Shown here: positions 25,478 to 33,078 of the stretch, one piece after another | Layout: every line of letters begins with the position of its first letter | Numbering within the stretch: the stretch's first letter is position 1 | Assembly: GCA_023481285.1 (NCBI GenBank) | Contig: JAMCWL010000039.1 | Coordinates: 1 to 33,078 of the forward strand | Direction of reading: 5' to 3' | DNA: 33,078 bases | DNA from: Actinomycetota bacterium | GTDB lineage: Bacteria; Actinomycetota; Aquicultoria; Aquicultorales; JAMCWL01 | The notes under the pieces: generated by a model | Told to the model about the DNA's origin: nothing | Database searches by the model: none | The model's input: the letters and a program-made list of their open reading frames with translations, nothing else | Translations under genes and position numbers: made by a program

Positions 25478-26587
25478 TTAACTAATGCTTTCGAGAACAG
25501 AGGAGATTGTCTCCACAACTTCGTCCACCTGGGCGTCGGTTAGTTCTGGATAGAGTGGTAGCGAAAAGACCTCTTTGGAAGCTTTTTCAGCTTCGGGCAG
25601 TGACCCCTTGGCATAGCCTAGCTCTCTGTAAACCTCTTGCAAGTGGAGTGGGAGTGGATAATAGATGCCGCAAGCTATACCGGCGTCCGCCAAGCCCTCA
25701 ACAATCGCATCCCGGTGAGCGCTTCGAGCGGTATAGAGATGGAAGACATGGGAGTCGGCTTCACCGGCCTCTGGCACCGCTATACCGAATTGCCCTAAGG
25801 GTTTCGAGTACCTTGCCGCCCTGCTACGCCGGGCCTCGTTCCAATCATCGAGATGCCTCAGCTTTATCGAAAGAACCACAGCCTGGATGGCATCGAGGCG
25901 ACTGTTGTAGCCGAGAGCGCTGTGGTAGTAGCGCTTTGGGCTGCCGTGATCGCGCAAAAGCTTTATTCGGGAGGCAAGCTTGGCGTCGCTCGTCGTCACG
26001 ATTCCGCCATCGCCCATCCCGCCGAGGTTCTTCGTGGGGTAGAAAGAGAAGGCGGCGGCGATCCCCAGGCTTCCAATCCTCTTGCCCTTATACCTGGCGC
26101 CGATCGCCTGGCAAGCATCCTCGATGACCGCTACTCCCCTGCCGGCGGCAAGAGCATCTATCTCATCAATCTCCGCGGCTCTCCCAAAAAGGTGGACGGG
26201 GATGATCGCTTTCGTCCTGTCCGTCATCACCTCGCGGACCGCTTCGGGATCAATATTGAAGCTCGACGGCTGGATATCCACGAACACCGGGGTTGCGCCG
26301 ACCCTGGAGATCGACTCGGCCGTCGCAAAAAAGGTGAAAGGAGTGGTTATGACCTCATCGCCCGGACCTACCCCGAGCGCATCTAGGATCAAGATAAGCG
26401 CGTCCGTCCCGGAGGCGACGGCGACGGCGTAATCCGTCTCGCAATACTCGGCGATCTCATTCTCCAACGCCTCGACTTTCGGCCCCAAGACATAGCCGCC
26501 GCTCGCCAGAACTTCGAGAACCGCCGACTCGACCTCATCTTTTATGCTCTCATACTGCGCTTTTAAATCCAAGAAAGGGATGGTCAT
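25478..26587 (-). CDS. DegT/DnrJ/EryC1 sugar aminotransferase, WbpE-like
   Basis: This PLP-dependent enzyme transaminates keto-sugars bound to nucleotides. The 369 residues show IPFLDLKAQYESIKDEV at the N-terminus, ASGTDALILILDALGVGPGDEV, IPVHLFGRAAEID, VIEDACQAIGARYKGKRIG and the PLP lysine in SFYPTKNLGGMGDGG (Lys186). These match the WbpE and similar 3-aminotransferases well. With the WbpB-like oxidoreductase upstream of the TagA gene and the acyltransferase next to it, it could make UDP-3-amino-GlcNAc uronate or a related amino sugar. AAAGGGATGGTC spans the start, so its ribosome site is moderate. Substrate is inferred from neighbours. Confidence 0.92.
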   Translation of the reverse strand: MTIPFLDLKAQYESIKDEVESAVLEVLASGGYVLGPKVEALENEIAEYCETDYAVAVASGTDALILILDALGVGPGDEVITTPFTFFATAESISRVGATPVFVDIQPSSFNIDPEAVREVMTDRTKAIIPVHLFGRAAEIDEIDALAAGRGVAVIEDACQAIGARYKGKRIGSLGIAAAFSFYPTKNLGGMGDGGIVTTSDAKLASRIKLLRDHGSPKRYYHSALGYNSRLDAIQAVVLSIKLRHLDDWNEARRSRAARYSKPLGQFGIAVPEAGEADSHVFHLYTARSAHRDAIVEGLADAGIACGIYYPLPLHLQEVYRELGYAKGSLPEAEKASKEVFSLPLYPELTDAQVDEVVETISSVLESIS

Positions 26588-26702
26588 CTTTGAACTCCAC
26601 TGCCGGACAATTAAACTACTCCATCAAATCGCTGGATATTACTCATCTATGGACCGGAACCTTCGCTTCACGGAGTAGAAACCCAGCGCAGTCTCCTAAA
26701 GG

Positions 26703-26746
26703 GCTTCTTGCTTCTTGCTTCTTGCGAATCGCTAATTGCTAATTGC
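26703..26746. repeat. Degenerate tandem words CTTCTTG and CTAATTG
   Basis: CTTGCTT-type units repeat three times (CTTCTTGCTTCTTGCTTCTTG), then CGCTAATTGCTAATTGCTT. It lies between the aminotransferase and acyltransferase genes and touches the stop of the latter. The remainder of the 160-bp gap shows no feature. Confidence 0.6.
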
Positions 26747-26747
26747 T

Positions 26748-27488
26748 TTACTGATTTTCGAGCAACTCCTCTTCCGGTACGTCTTTGAAATACTTCGCTG
26801 GTATACCCTTGACGACGACCTTTGGCGGGACGTCCCGCGTCACGACCGAGCCCGCGGCCACAAAGGCGTCTTCGCCCACGGTGACGCCGGGCAGGAGAAT
26901 GGAGTTGCCTCCAACTCGGGCGCCCTTTCTAACGTGCGCCCCCCTCATGTTGTACTGCTTTTCAGTCCGTCCCATGTAATTATCGTTCGTCGTAACCACG
27001 CATGGCGCGATAAAGACATCCTCCTCAAGCACAGAGTAAGCGGTCAAGTAGGCGTTCGATTGAATCTTCGTCCGAGAACCGATTCTAACATCGTTTTCCA
27101 CGCAGACGCCCCGGCCGACGACCACCCGCTCGCCGATTTCACAGCGCTCACGGACGCTCGCCAGGTCCGCAATCGTCGAGTCTTTCCCGACCACGGTGCC
27201 GGCATAGATCACCGAACCGGCGCCGACATTGCAACCTTCCCCTATCAAGAGCCGTGAGAGCGGCTCCGCATAAGAGACTGACGAGCCCTTTGGAGGCCTC
27301 GGCTGGCGTCCCAGGACCGCTCCGGGAGCAATCGTTGTTCCAAATCCGACGCGGGTGCCAGCGTGGACGACCGCATTATGCCCGAGCTCAACGTTGTCGC
27401 CTATCACCGCGCCTTCCTCCACGACAACGTTCTGGCCGATTACGACGTCCCTTCCAAGTATGGCTTTTTTGCTAATGGAACTCCCCAT
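26748..27488 (-). CDS. Left-handed beta-helix acyltransferase (hexapeptide repeats)
   Basis: The 246 residues are almost wholly hexapeptide repeats: ILGRDVVIGQNVVVEEGAVI, then VVHAGTRVGF, then VGAGSVIYAGTVVGKDS and later VRKGARVGGNSILLPGVTVG with AAGSVVTRDV. It ends in the usual KGIPAKYFK motif. A loop after the third coil (ARPPKG-like, GRQPRPPKGSS) breaks the helix. Such trimeric enzymes move acetyl groups from acetyl-CoA to amino sugars. WbpD, its likely analogue, is shorter, near 190 residues, so another acyl acceptor is possible. ATG 27488 follows GAGG at seven bases; a TTG two codons upstream is the alternative. Confidence 0.88.
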   Translation of the reverse strand: MGSSISKKAILGRDVVIGQNVVVEEGAVIGDNVELGHNAVVHAGTRVGFGTTIAPGAVLGRQPRPPKGSSVSYAEPLSRLLIGEGCNVGAGSVIYAGTVVGKDSTIADLASVRERCEIGERVVVGRGVCVENDVRIGSRTKIQSNAYLTAYSVLEEDVFIAPCVVTTNDNYMGRTEKQYNMRGAHVRKGARVGGNSILLPGVTVGEDAFVAAGSVVTRDVPPKVVVKGIPAKYFKDVPEEELLENQ

Positions 27489-27540
27489 CCACAATCCTCA
27501 GAAAAGATGCTGGGCAGGCTTGCCTGGTTACCCTGGAACC

Positions 27541-27990
27541 CTATTTTACGATAAAGGTAAGCTCTCCTTCGGCGGCGATTTCCCCATCCACCGTCGCTCT
27601 GGCAGTCCCCTTCCCTACCGGTCCGCGCTTTTTGGTGATCTCGATCTCAAGAACGAGCGTATCGCCCGGAACAACTTGGCGCCTGAAGCGCAAAGAGTCG
27701 ATGCCACCAAATAGAACGATCTTGCCCTTGTTCTCCTCAAGACAGAGCTCGGCCACCGCCCCCGTCTGGGCAAGCGCCTCGAGGATGAGAACGCCAGGCA
27801 TGATGGGGTTTCCGGGGAAGTGTCCCCTCAAGTAGTATTCGTCGTCCCGCACCACTTTGATGCCGACGCTCCTCTTCCCAGGAATAAGCTCGACTATACG
27901 ATCAACAAGCAAAAAGGGGGGACGGTGAGGGATGATCTTCATGATCTCCTCAGCGCCAAGAATCGCGCGCAATTCTTCGACCTTGTCCAT
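27541..27990 (-). CDS. fabZ: 3-hydroxyacyl-[acyl-carrier-protein] dehydratase FabZ
   Basis: FabZ dehydrates beta-hydroxyacyl-ACP in type II fatty-acid synthesis. The 149-residue hot-dog-fold protein has [17 protein letters not shown], the catalytic histidine in [14 protein letters not shown] (His57) and glutamate in LEALAQTGA (Glu71), and ends [20 protein letters not shown] lies six bases before ATG 27990; a GTG two codons earlier is less likely. It is the first minus-strand gene of the glycan cluster and diverges from the DUF3048 gene. A housekeeping lipid gene beside hexapeptide acyltransferases recalls lpxC-fabZ-lpxA clusters, but no lpx gene is seen. Confidence 0.95.
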   Translation of the reverse strand: MDKVEELRAILGAEEIMKIIPHRPPFLLVDRIVELIPGKRSVGIKVVRDDEYYLRGHFPGNPIMPGVLILEALAQTGAVAELCLEENKGKIVLFGGIDSLRFRRQVVPGDTLVLEIEITKKRGPVGKGTARATVDGEIAAEGELTFIVK

Positions 27991-28157
27991 GAACACCTCT
28001 TAAATGAGGCCACCTGACAAACGGCGACCCAGACCGCGAAAGAAAGCGTCATTACCAGGAGATACGGTCGGGTAAGAGCCGAGCGCCATGCTCTTCAAAC
28101 GAGTTTATCTTTTTTTACCCCTCCGGACAACCCAATGAAGGCACTTCGGCGAGCGAG

Positions 28158-28186
28158 TTGACTAATACTGCAGCCACACGTATGCT
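28158..28186 (+). promoter_or_regulatory. Sigma70-type promoter giving a probable leaderless transcript
   Basis: TTGACT (28158-28163), a 17-bp spacer and TATGCT (28181-28186) match the housekeeping consensus at 5 of 6 and 4 of 6. Transcription should begin near 28193, one or two bases before the ATG at 28195 of the DUF3048 gene, which has no Shine-Dalgarno site. The rest of the 204-bp divergent gap shows nothing else distinct. Confidence 0.75.
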
Positions 28187-28194
28187 ACTTTCCA

Positions 28195-29262
28195 ATGTCA
28201 CTGGAGAGACTAAAGCTCACGAAGAAGCAGATTGTTGTAGTTACATCGATACTCGTTGTCATCCTGCTGGTCGCCATCTTCCTGGTCTCCTTAAGATCGG
28301 CAAGGGTCAAGAAGAGCCAGCCGGTGGCTAAAAAGCCCATCCGCCTGGTAGCTGAAACGCCCAAGGCACCAGAAGCGTATGACCGTCTTAGCGGCCTTCC
28401 CACGACGACCGAGATGGCCGCAAGAAGGCCGATCGCGGTGATGATTGAGAATTACTATCCTGACTCCCGCCCGCAATCGGGCCTTGATAAAGCAAGCATA
28501 ATCTTCGAAACCGTGGCCGAAGGTGGAATCACCCGCTTCCTAGCCGTTTATGAAACCGGCGACGCCGAAGTCGTCGGCCCTATACGGAGCAATCGCGAAT
28601 ACTACGTGAGCTGGGCCAAAAGCCTTGGCGCTGTTTATGTTCACATTGGGGGTTCCCCGGGCGGCTACGATGCCATCTACTCCCTGGGGGTCGACAACAT
28701 CGATGCAATTGGCTGGAGCACCGGTTTCTGGCGTTCAAGGGAGCGCTACGCGCCCCACAATCTCTACAGCACCACAAAAAACCTTAGAGAACAGGCTGCG
28801 GCGAAAGGTTACCGGACGGCGGCGACCATGCCAGGGTACGGCTTTAAGGATGACATCCCGCCGTCCGCTCGCCCCGCCGCTCAAAGCGCCACCGTCGACT
28901 TCTCCGACCCGGCATACCTCGTGAAGTACGTTTACCAGAGAGATTCAAACTCATACCTGCGCTACCTGGGCGGAAAACCACATGTCGACGCGGTAACCGG
29001 TAAGCAACTAGTCGTTAAGAATATCGCCGTCATGTACACGCGCATTTGGCCGTTGTACGACGAGGAAAAGCGAATGGGCGTCGAGACGACCGGTGGGGGC
29101 GATGCCGTCATCGTCCAGGATGGAACCATCATAGCCGGGACCTGGAAGCGGCCGTCAGCAAACGAACCGGTGCGCTTTTACGACAAAAGCGGCCAGGAGA
29201 TCAAATTCAACCGTGGCCAAACCTGGATCGAGGCGACCGACAAGCCAATCAAGGCTGAATAA
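28195..29262 (+). CDS. DUF3048 domain (YerB-like) membrane-anchored protein
   Basis: This 355-residue protein has an N-terminal membrane anchor (IVVVTSILVVILLVAIFLVS, about 13-32) and an extracytoplasmic part that matches DUF3048. Blocks include RPIAVMIENYYPDSRPQSGL, IIFETVAEGGITRFLAVYE, VGPIRSNREYYVSWAKSLGA and the C-terminal GGGDAVIVQDGTIIAGTWKR with a YxxFxxGQTWIEA-like end. YerB is a B. subtilis lipoprotein of unknown function; here the anchor has no lipobox cysteine. It is the only supported plus-strand protein gene, diverges from fabZ and converges on a small membrane protein gene 18 bp away. Its promoter predicts leaderless translation. Its role is unknown; a cell-envelope function is likely from localisation. 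Confidence 0.9.
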   Translation: MSLERLKLTKKQIVVVTSILVVILLVAIFLVSLRSARVKKSQPVAKKPIRLVAETPKAPEAYDRLSGLPTTTEMAARRPIAVMIENYYPDSRPQSGLDKASIIFETVAEGGITRFLAVYETGDAEVVGPIRSNREYYVSWAKSLGAVYVHIGGSPGGYDAIYSLGVDNIDAIGWSTGFWRSRERYAPHNLYSTTKNLREQAAAKGYRTAATMPGYGFKDDIPPSARPAAQSATVDFSDPAYLVKYVYQRDSNSYLRYLGGKPHVDAVTGKQLVVKNIAVMYTRIWPLYDEEKRMGVETTGGGDAVIVQDGTIIAGTWKRPSANEPVRFYDKSGQEIKFNRGQTWIEATDKPIKAE

Positions 29263-29280
29263 GTCGGTCACCAAAAGATC

Positions 29281-29802
29281 TCAATCAATCCTTCGAGCGT
29301 CTTCGTCACGTCTTTTCGCCACTTCTACCTGCGTTTCACTTTCAGCGCTGAATATCTTGATGAGATCGGGGCCGAGGGTGGCGACCACCGCGAAGTAGAT
29401 CACAGCCCCCATGGGAAGAAAAGTAAGGAGGGTAATGATCGGTATGGCAACCGCACCCATGCCAAAGGGGTTTCGAAGTAGGACGGCCAGAGCTCCATAA
29501 TTGAGCGAAGCCGCCCACCGTCCCCAGGTATAGACGGCGGCGACGGAGAGTACCCCGCAAGCCATCTTGAAGGGAATCATCTCGTCCAAATCAGTTCTCA
29601 AGCTAAGGAGGAAGGATAACCCGGCGGTGAAGAGCAAGGGGAGGAGAATCCCCACGACCGAGCCGGGTAGATCGCTTGCAAACCGTAGATCAGCCCGCTT
29701 GAGCTGGAACGACGATAACAGAAGCACGAGCAAGACAGCGGTGCTGTATAGAAAAGCTATCCTGAACAGCCAGATCCGCCACGGAGAAGCTTTCATGATC
29801 AT
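29281..29802 (-). CDS. Small four-span membrane protein of unknown function
   Basis: No family was recognised. From ATG 29802 the protein has 173 residues with about four hydrophobic segments: IWLFRIAFLYSTAVLLVLLL, SVVGILLPLLFTAGLSFLLS, a central MACGVLSVAAVYTWG, and AIPIITLLTFLPMGAVIYFA. A charged cytoplasmic tail (ESETQVEVAKRRDEDARRID) follows. The frame is open 19 codons further to a TTG, but that extension looks non-natural; ATG 29796 is also possible. It starts 66 bp after the murA stop and is probably expressed with it. Confidence 0.7.
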   Translation of the reverse strand: MIMKASPWRIWLFRIAFLYSTAVLLVLLLSSFQLKRADLRFASDLPGSVVGILLPLLFTAGLSFLLSLRTDLDEMIPFKMACGVLSVAAVYTWGRWAASLNYGALAVLLRNPFGMGAVAIPIITLLTFLPMGAVIYFAVVATLGPDLIKIFSAESETQVEVAKRRDEDARRID

Positions 29803-29868
29803 ATTATGTGCATTTTTTCCACCCGAATGCCAGGAAATGAAGAGATGGAAGAAGGCCAACGGAAAAAT

Positions 29869-31155
29869 TTATAGGCTATCTAGGGCTTCAACCTTATTGA
29901 TATCGGGAAGACGTCCGATGTCCGCCCCGATCGCTCTTAACTTCCCCACTAAATCCTCGTAACCGCGGTCGATATGGTGGATGCCGGAAACTTCAGTCAC
30001 CCCATCCGAGACGAGCCCCGCGAGAACCAAGCCGGCGCCACCCCGAAGATCGGGCGCTTTGACCGGGACTCCAGATATCGCCTTCACCCCTCTAATGACG
30101 ACATGATGGCCGTCTATTCTAACGTCGCAGCCCATCCTGACAAATTCATCAGCCACGATGAAGCGGTTCTCAAAGATATTCTCGGTTATGACCGAGGTGC
30201 CTTCGGCCAGCGAGAGGAGCGCCATTATCTGAGCTTGCATATCCGTTGGGAACCCGGGATAGGGAAGCGTCGCTATATCCACCGGAAGTATCGGTCTGCG
30301 ACCGACCGCCCTTATCCCGTCCGGGGTGGCCTGGATCTTTACCCCGGCGTCGCTTAATTTCGCGACTACGACCTCAAGATGATCGAGGCAAGCGCCCTCG
30401 ACGGTCACGTCGCCCGATGTGATCGCCGCCGCCGTGAGAAGCGTCCCCGCTTCGATCCGGTCGGGAATGACCTCGTGCGTGACGCCGGAGAGCCTGTCGA
30501 CGCCTTCGACCTGAATCGTGGAGGTACCTATGCCCTCGATCTTAGCGCCCATCTCGACAAGCATTGTGGCAAGGTCGACGATCTCCGGCTCGCGGGCTGC
30601 ATTTTCGATTGCCGTCGCGCCCCGGGCAAGCACGGCCGCCATGAGAACATTCTCAGTCGCACCCACGCTGGGAAAATCAAGCTTCACCGGCCCCCCAACC
30701 AGACGGCGTGCTTTGGCGTCGATAAAGCCCCTGTCAACTTCTATGTCGGCTCCCAACGCTTCCAGCCCCCTGATATGGAGATCGATCTTGCGCGAGCCGA
30801 TATTGCAGCCACCCGGCATGGCGACCCTGGCCCTGCCGGCCCGGGCAAGCAGCGGGCCGAGGACGATGATCGAAGCCCTCATCTGGCTGACGAGCTCATA
30901 GGGGGCTTCATAGCCCGAGTACGAAGAGGGGTCAATGACGGCCTGATCACGATAGTCGAGATCGACCAGGCCGCCCAGGCGATTCAGAACGGAGGCCATC
31001 GTATAAACGTCCTTTATTTTCGGAACGTTCGTCAAGATAATCGGACCATCCGCCAGAAGAGAAGCGGCCATGAGCTTCAGCGCCGCGTTTTTGGCGCCGG
31101 CAACCCGAACAGTACCGACAAGCTTTCGGCCACCTCTTATGAGAAACTTCTCCAT
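29869..31155 (-). CDS. murA: UDP-N-acetylglucosamine 1-carboxyvinyltransferase
   Basis: MurA makes the first committed step of peptidoglycan synthesis, adding enolpyruvate from PEP to UDP-GlcNAc in the cytoplasm. The 428-residue protein has the PEP-binding lysine in VAGAKNAALKLMAASLL (Lys22), the active-site cysteine in VAMPGGCNIGSRKIDLHI (Cys117), DFPSVGATENVLMAAVLA, and the GFPTDMQAQ motif. A cysteine rather than aspartate at 117 implies fosfomycin sensitivity. GAGGAAATCT precedes the ATG. It follows the ATP synthase genes, an order common in Gram-positives, but a 369-bp repeat-bearing gap separates them. Confidence 0.96.
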   Translation of the reverse strand: MEKFLIRGGRKLVGTVRVAGAKNAALKLMAASLLADGPIILTNVPKIKDVYTMASVLNRLGGLVDLDYRDQAVIDPSSYSGYEAPYELVSQMRASIIVLGPLLARAGRARVAMPGGCNIGSRKIDLHIRGLEALGADIEVDRGFIDAKARRLVGGPVKLDFPSVGATENVLMAAVLARGATAIENAAREPEIVDLATMLVEMGAKIEGIGTSTIQVEGVDRLSGVTHEVIPDRIEAGTLLTAAAITSGDVTVEGACLDHLEVVVAKLSDAGVKIQATPDGIRAVGRRPILPVDIATLPYPGFPTDMQAQIMALLSLAEGTSVITENIFENRFIVADEFVRMGCDVRIDGHHVVIRGVKAISGVPVKAPDLRGGAGLVLAGLVSDGVTEVSGIHHIDRGYEDLVGKLRAIGADIGRLPDINKVEALDSL

Positions 31156-31473
31156 AGATTTCCTCGTGGACTACTTCGGGCTCGCATGGGTTAGTTGCTG
31201 ACCGACCGATTCTAAGAACAATGGCGCCAACGCTCCAGCCGATCTTTGAACATGATATCCGAGCGTAGGCGAGGTCAAACCGATTTTACGCACTTTTCAG
31301 GCAGGCCTCTCCATCTCCAACCGAGACTTGCCCCAACGAGGATAGTTTAGAAAAGAACGCCAGTCAAGACAGCGTAAAAAGAGACCTTGAGCCCCTTTTT
31401 GCAGAGCAACAGAGCAAAGGCAGATGCTCGATGCTGATACTGGCTGGGACTTTAAATGGACAGCGCCCACCGG

Positions 31474-31570
31474 TGTAGGGGCGGTTCGCGAACCGCCCGT
31501 CACAGACACGCCGCCGGCGTGCCCCTACATGGCGGCGGTCGGAGGTCGGCGGTCGGCGGTCGTTTCTACT
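31474..31570. repeat. Cloverleaf palindromic repeat and GGTCGGC tandem words
   Basis: TGTAGGGGC (31474-31482) pairs with GCCCCTACA (31521-31529). Within lie GGCGGTTCGCGAACCGCC (31480-31497, a perfect palindrome) and ACGCC-GCC-GGCGT (31508-31520), giving a three-way cruciform. Next to it run degenerate GGTCGGC words (31531-31561). The right arm contains the atpC stop codon, and the words encode its last residues. The remainder of the 369-bp gap after atpC (31156-31473) shows no gene or clear signal. It could act as the terminator of the atp operon. Confidence 0.75.
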
Positions 31571-31977
31571 CCCCGCGCCGCTCGCAATCTGGCCAAAGCC
31601 CAACGAAGAGCCTTTTCGGCTTCGTAAAAGTCCTCTCTCTTGCCTCGAGATTCTTCTATCCTCGTTTCCGCGCGCTCCTTCGCCTCGCTTGCCTGAGCAA
31701 CGTCTATTCTGGAGGCCAGCTCGGCTGAGTCGGCAAGGACGGTTACCCTGTCTTCGCGCACCTCCAGATAGCCGCCGTGCACCGCAATGTACTCCCAGCG
31801 ATTCTGGGAAGACTTGACCCTCAGAATGCCGATATCGAGGGTTGTGACGAGCGGTGTGTGAAGCGGCAAAAAGCCGATTTCGCCATCGGCGGCCGGCGCG
31901 ACCACCATGCTGACCTCGCCGCTGTAGACGACCTCCTCGGGGCTGACTATTTCACATAAAAGCTTGCGCTCAGACAT
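31525..31977 (-). CDS. atpC: ATP synthase epsilon subunit
   Basis: The epsilon subunit links the F1 rotor to the c-ring and restrains ATP hydrolysis. From ATG 31977 the protein has 150 residues: MSERKLLCEIVSPEEVVYSG, VAPAADGEIGFLPLHTPLVT, AVHGGYLEVREDRVTVLADS in the beta domain, and a helical C-terminus AEKALRWALARLRAARG. The last dozen residues (VETTADRRPPTAAM) are encoded by repeat DNA and are unlike normal epsilon tails. ATG lies four bases after the atpD stop. GGGAG lies inside the end of atpD. The frame stays open upstream into atpD but that is another gene's frame. Confidence 0.95.
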   Translation of the reverse strand: MSERKLLCEIVSPEEVVYSGEVSMVVAPAADGEIGFLPLHTPLVTTLDIGILRVKSSQNRWEYIAVHGGYLEVREDRVTVLADSAELASRIDVAQASEAKERAETRIEESRGKREDFYEAEKALRWALARLRAARGVETTADRRPPTAAM

Positions 31978-31981
31978 TTTA

Positions 31982-33078
<1,097 letters not shown>

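Overview
The window reads as part of a chromosome from a deep-branching, Gram-positive-type bacterium, most likely an uncultured actinobacterial lineage. The lineage is inferred from gene order and protein families, not from a marker tree. Supporting signs are the comF - hpf - secA - prfB order, atpD - atpC followed by murA, a SpoIID protein with the GMSQYGA motif at its N-terminus, a LytR-CpsA-Psr protein with a LytR_C tail, and DUF5317 and DUF3048 proteins. The first 18 bases match the Illumina TruSeq adapter, so position 1 is an untrimmed contig end. All but one of the supported protein genes lie on the minus strand; the exception is the DUF3048 gene.

Layout, left to right. (1) 19-4702: prfB, with its programmed +1 frameshift and its last few codons missing, then secA and a DUF5317 membrane protein. 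(2) 4755-8221: two tandem membrane-anchored HD-domain proteins, one close to canonical HD-GYP and one that has lost the GYP loop, then a 190-bp segment between 13-bp inverted repeats, then an unrecognised duplicated-domain protein. (3) 8314-10586: a MITE-like palindrome, hpf, cspA, a candidate large structured RNA on the plus strand, and comF. (4) 11055-17648: a nucleoside and sulfur-salvage region with an AEC permease, mtnA, an LsrF-type class I aldolase, a zinc alcohol dehydrogenase, a DUF2769 Cys-rich protein, ahcY and a purine nucleoside phosphorylase. (5) 17939-23471: cell-wall and surface genes, namely a SpoIID / six-repeat propeller / amidase fusion, an LCP ligase and an initiating sugar-phosphate transferase. 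(6) 23614-27990: a WbpB/WbpE/WbpD-like sugar set with a TagA/WecG transferase, and fabZ. (7) 28195-33078: a DUF3048 gene with a probable leaderless promoter, a small membrane protein, murA, atpC and the 3' part of atpD.

The genes fall into three functional themes. The first is translation, secretion and stress: RF2, SecA, HPF and CspA. The second is recycling of S-adenosylmethionine by-products: AhcY for S-adenosylhomocysteine, and a phosphorylase / MtnA / aldolase / dehydrogenase set that could split methylthioadenosine or 5'-deoxyadenosine into DHAP plus an aldehyde. The third is envelope building: peptidoglycan precursor synthesis, wall hydrolysis, glycan ligation and a diamino-sugar glycan.

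The most interesting signals are the mtnA-aldolase-dehydrogenase set, which would be a dihydroxyacetone-phosphate shunt with a non-standard aldolase family; the structured RNA at 9568-9833; and the unusual number of palindromic elements and degenerate word-repeat islands in nearly every larger intergenic gap, one of which supplies the stop codon of atpC.
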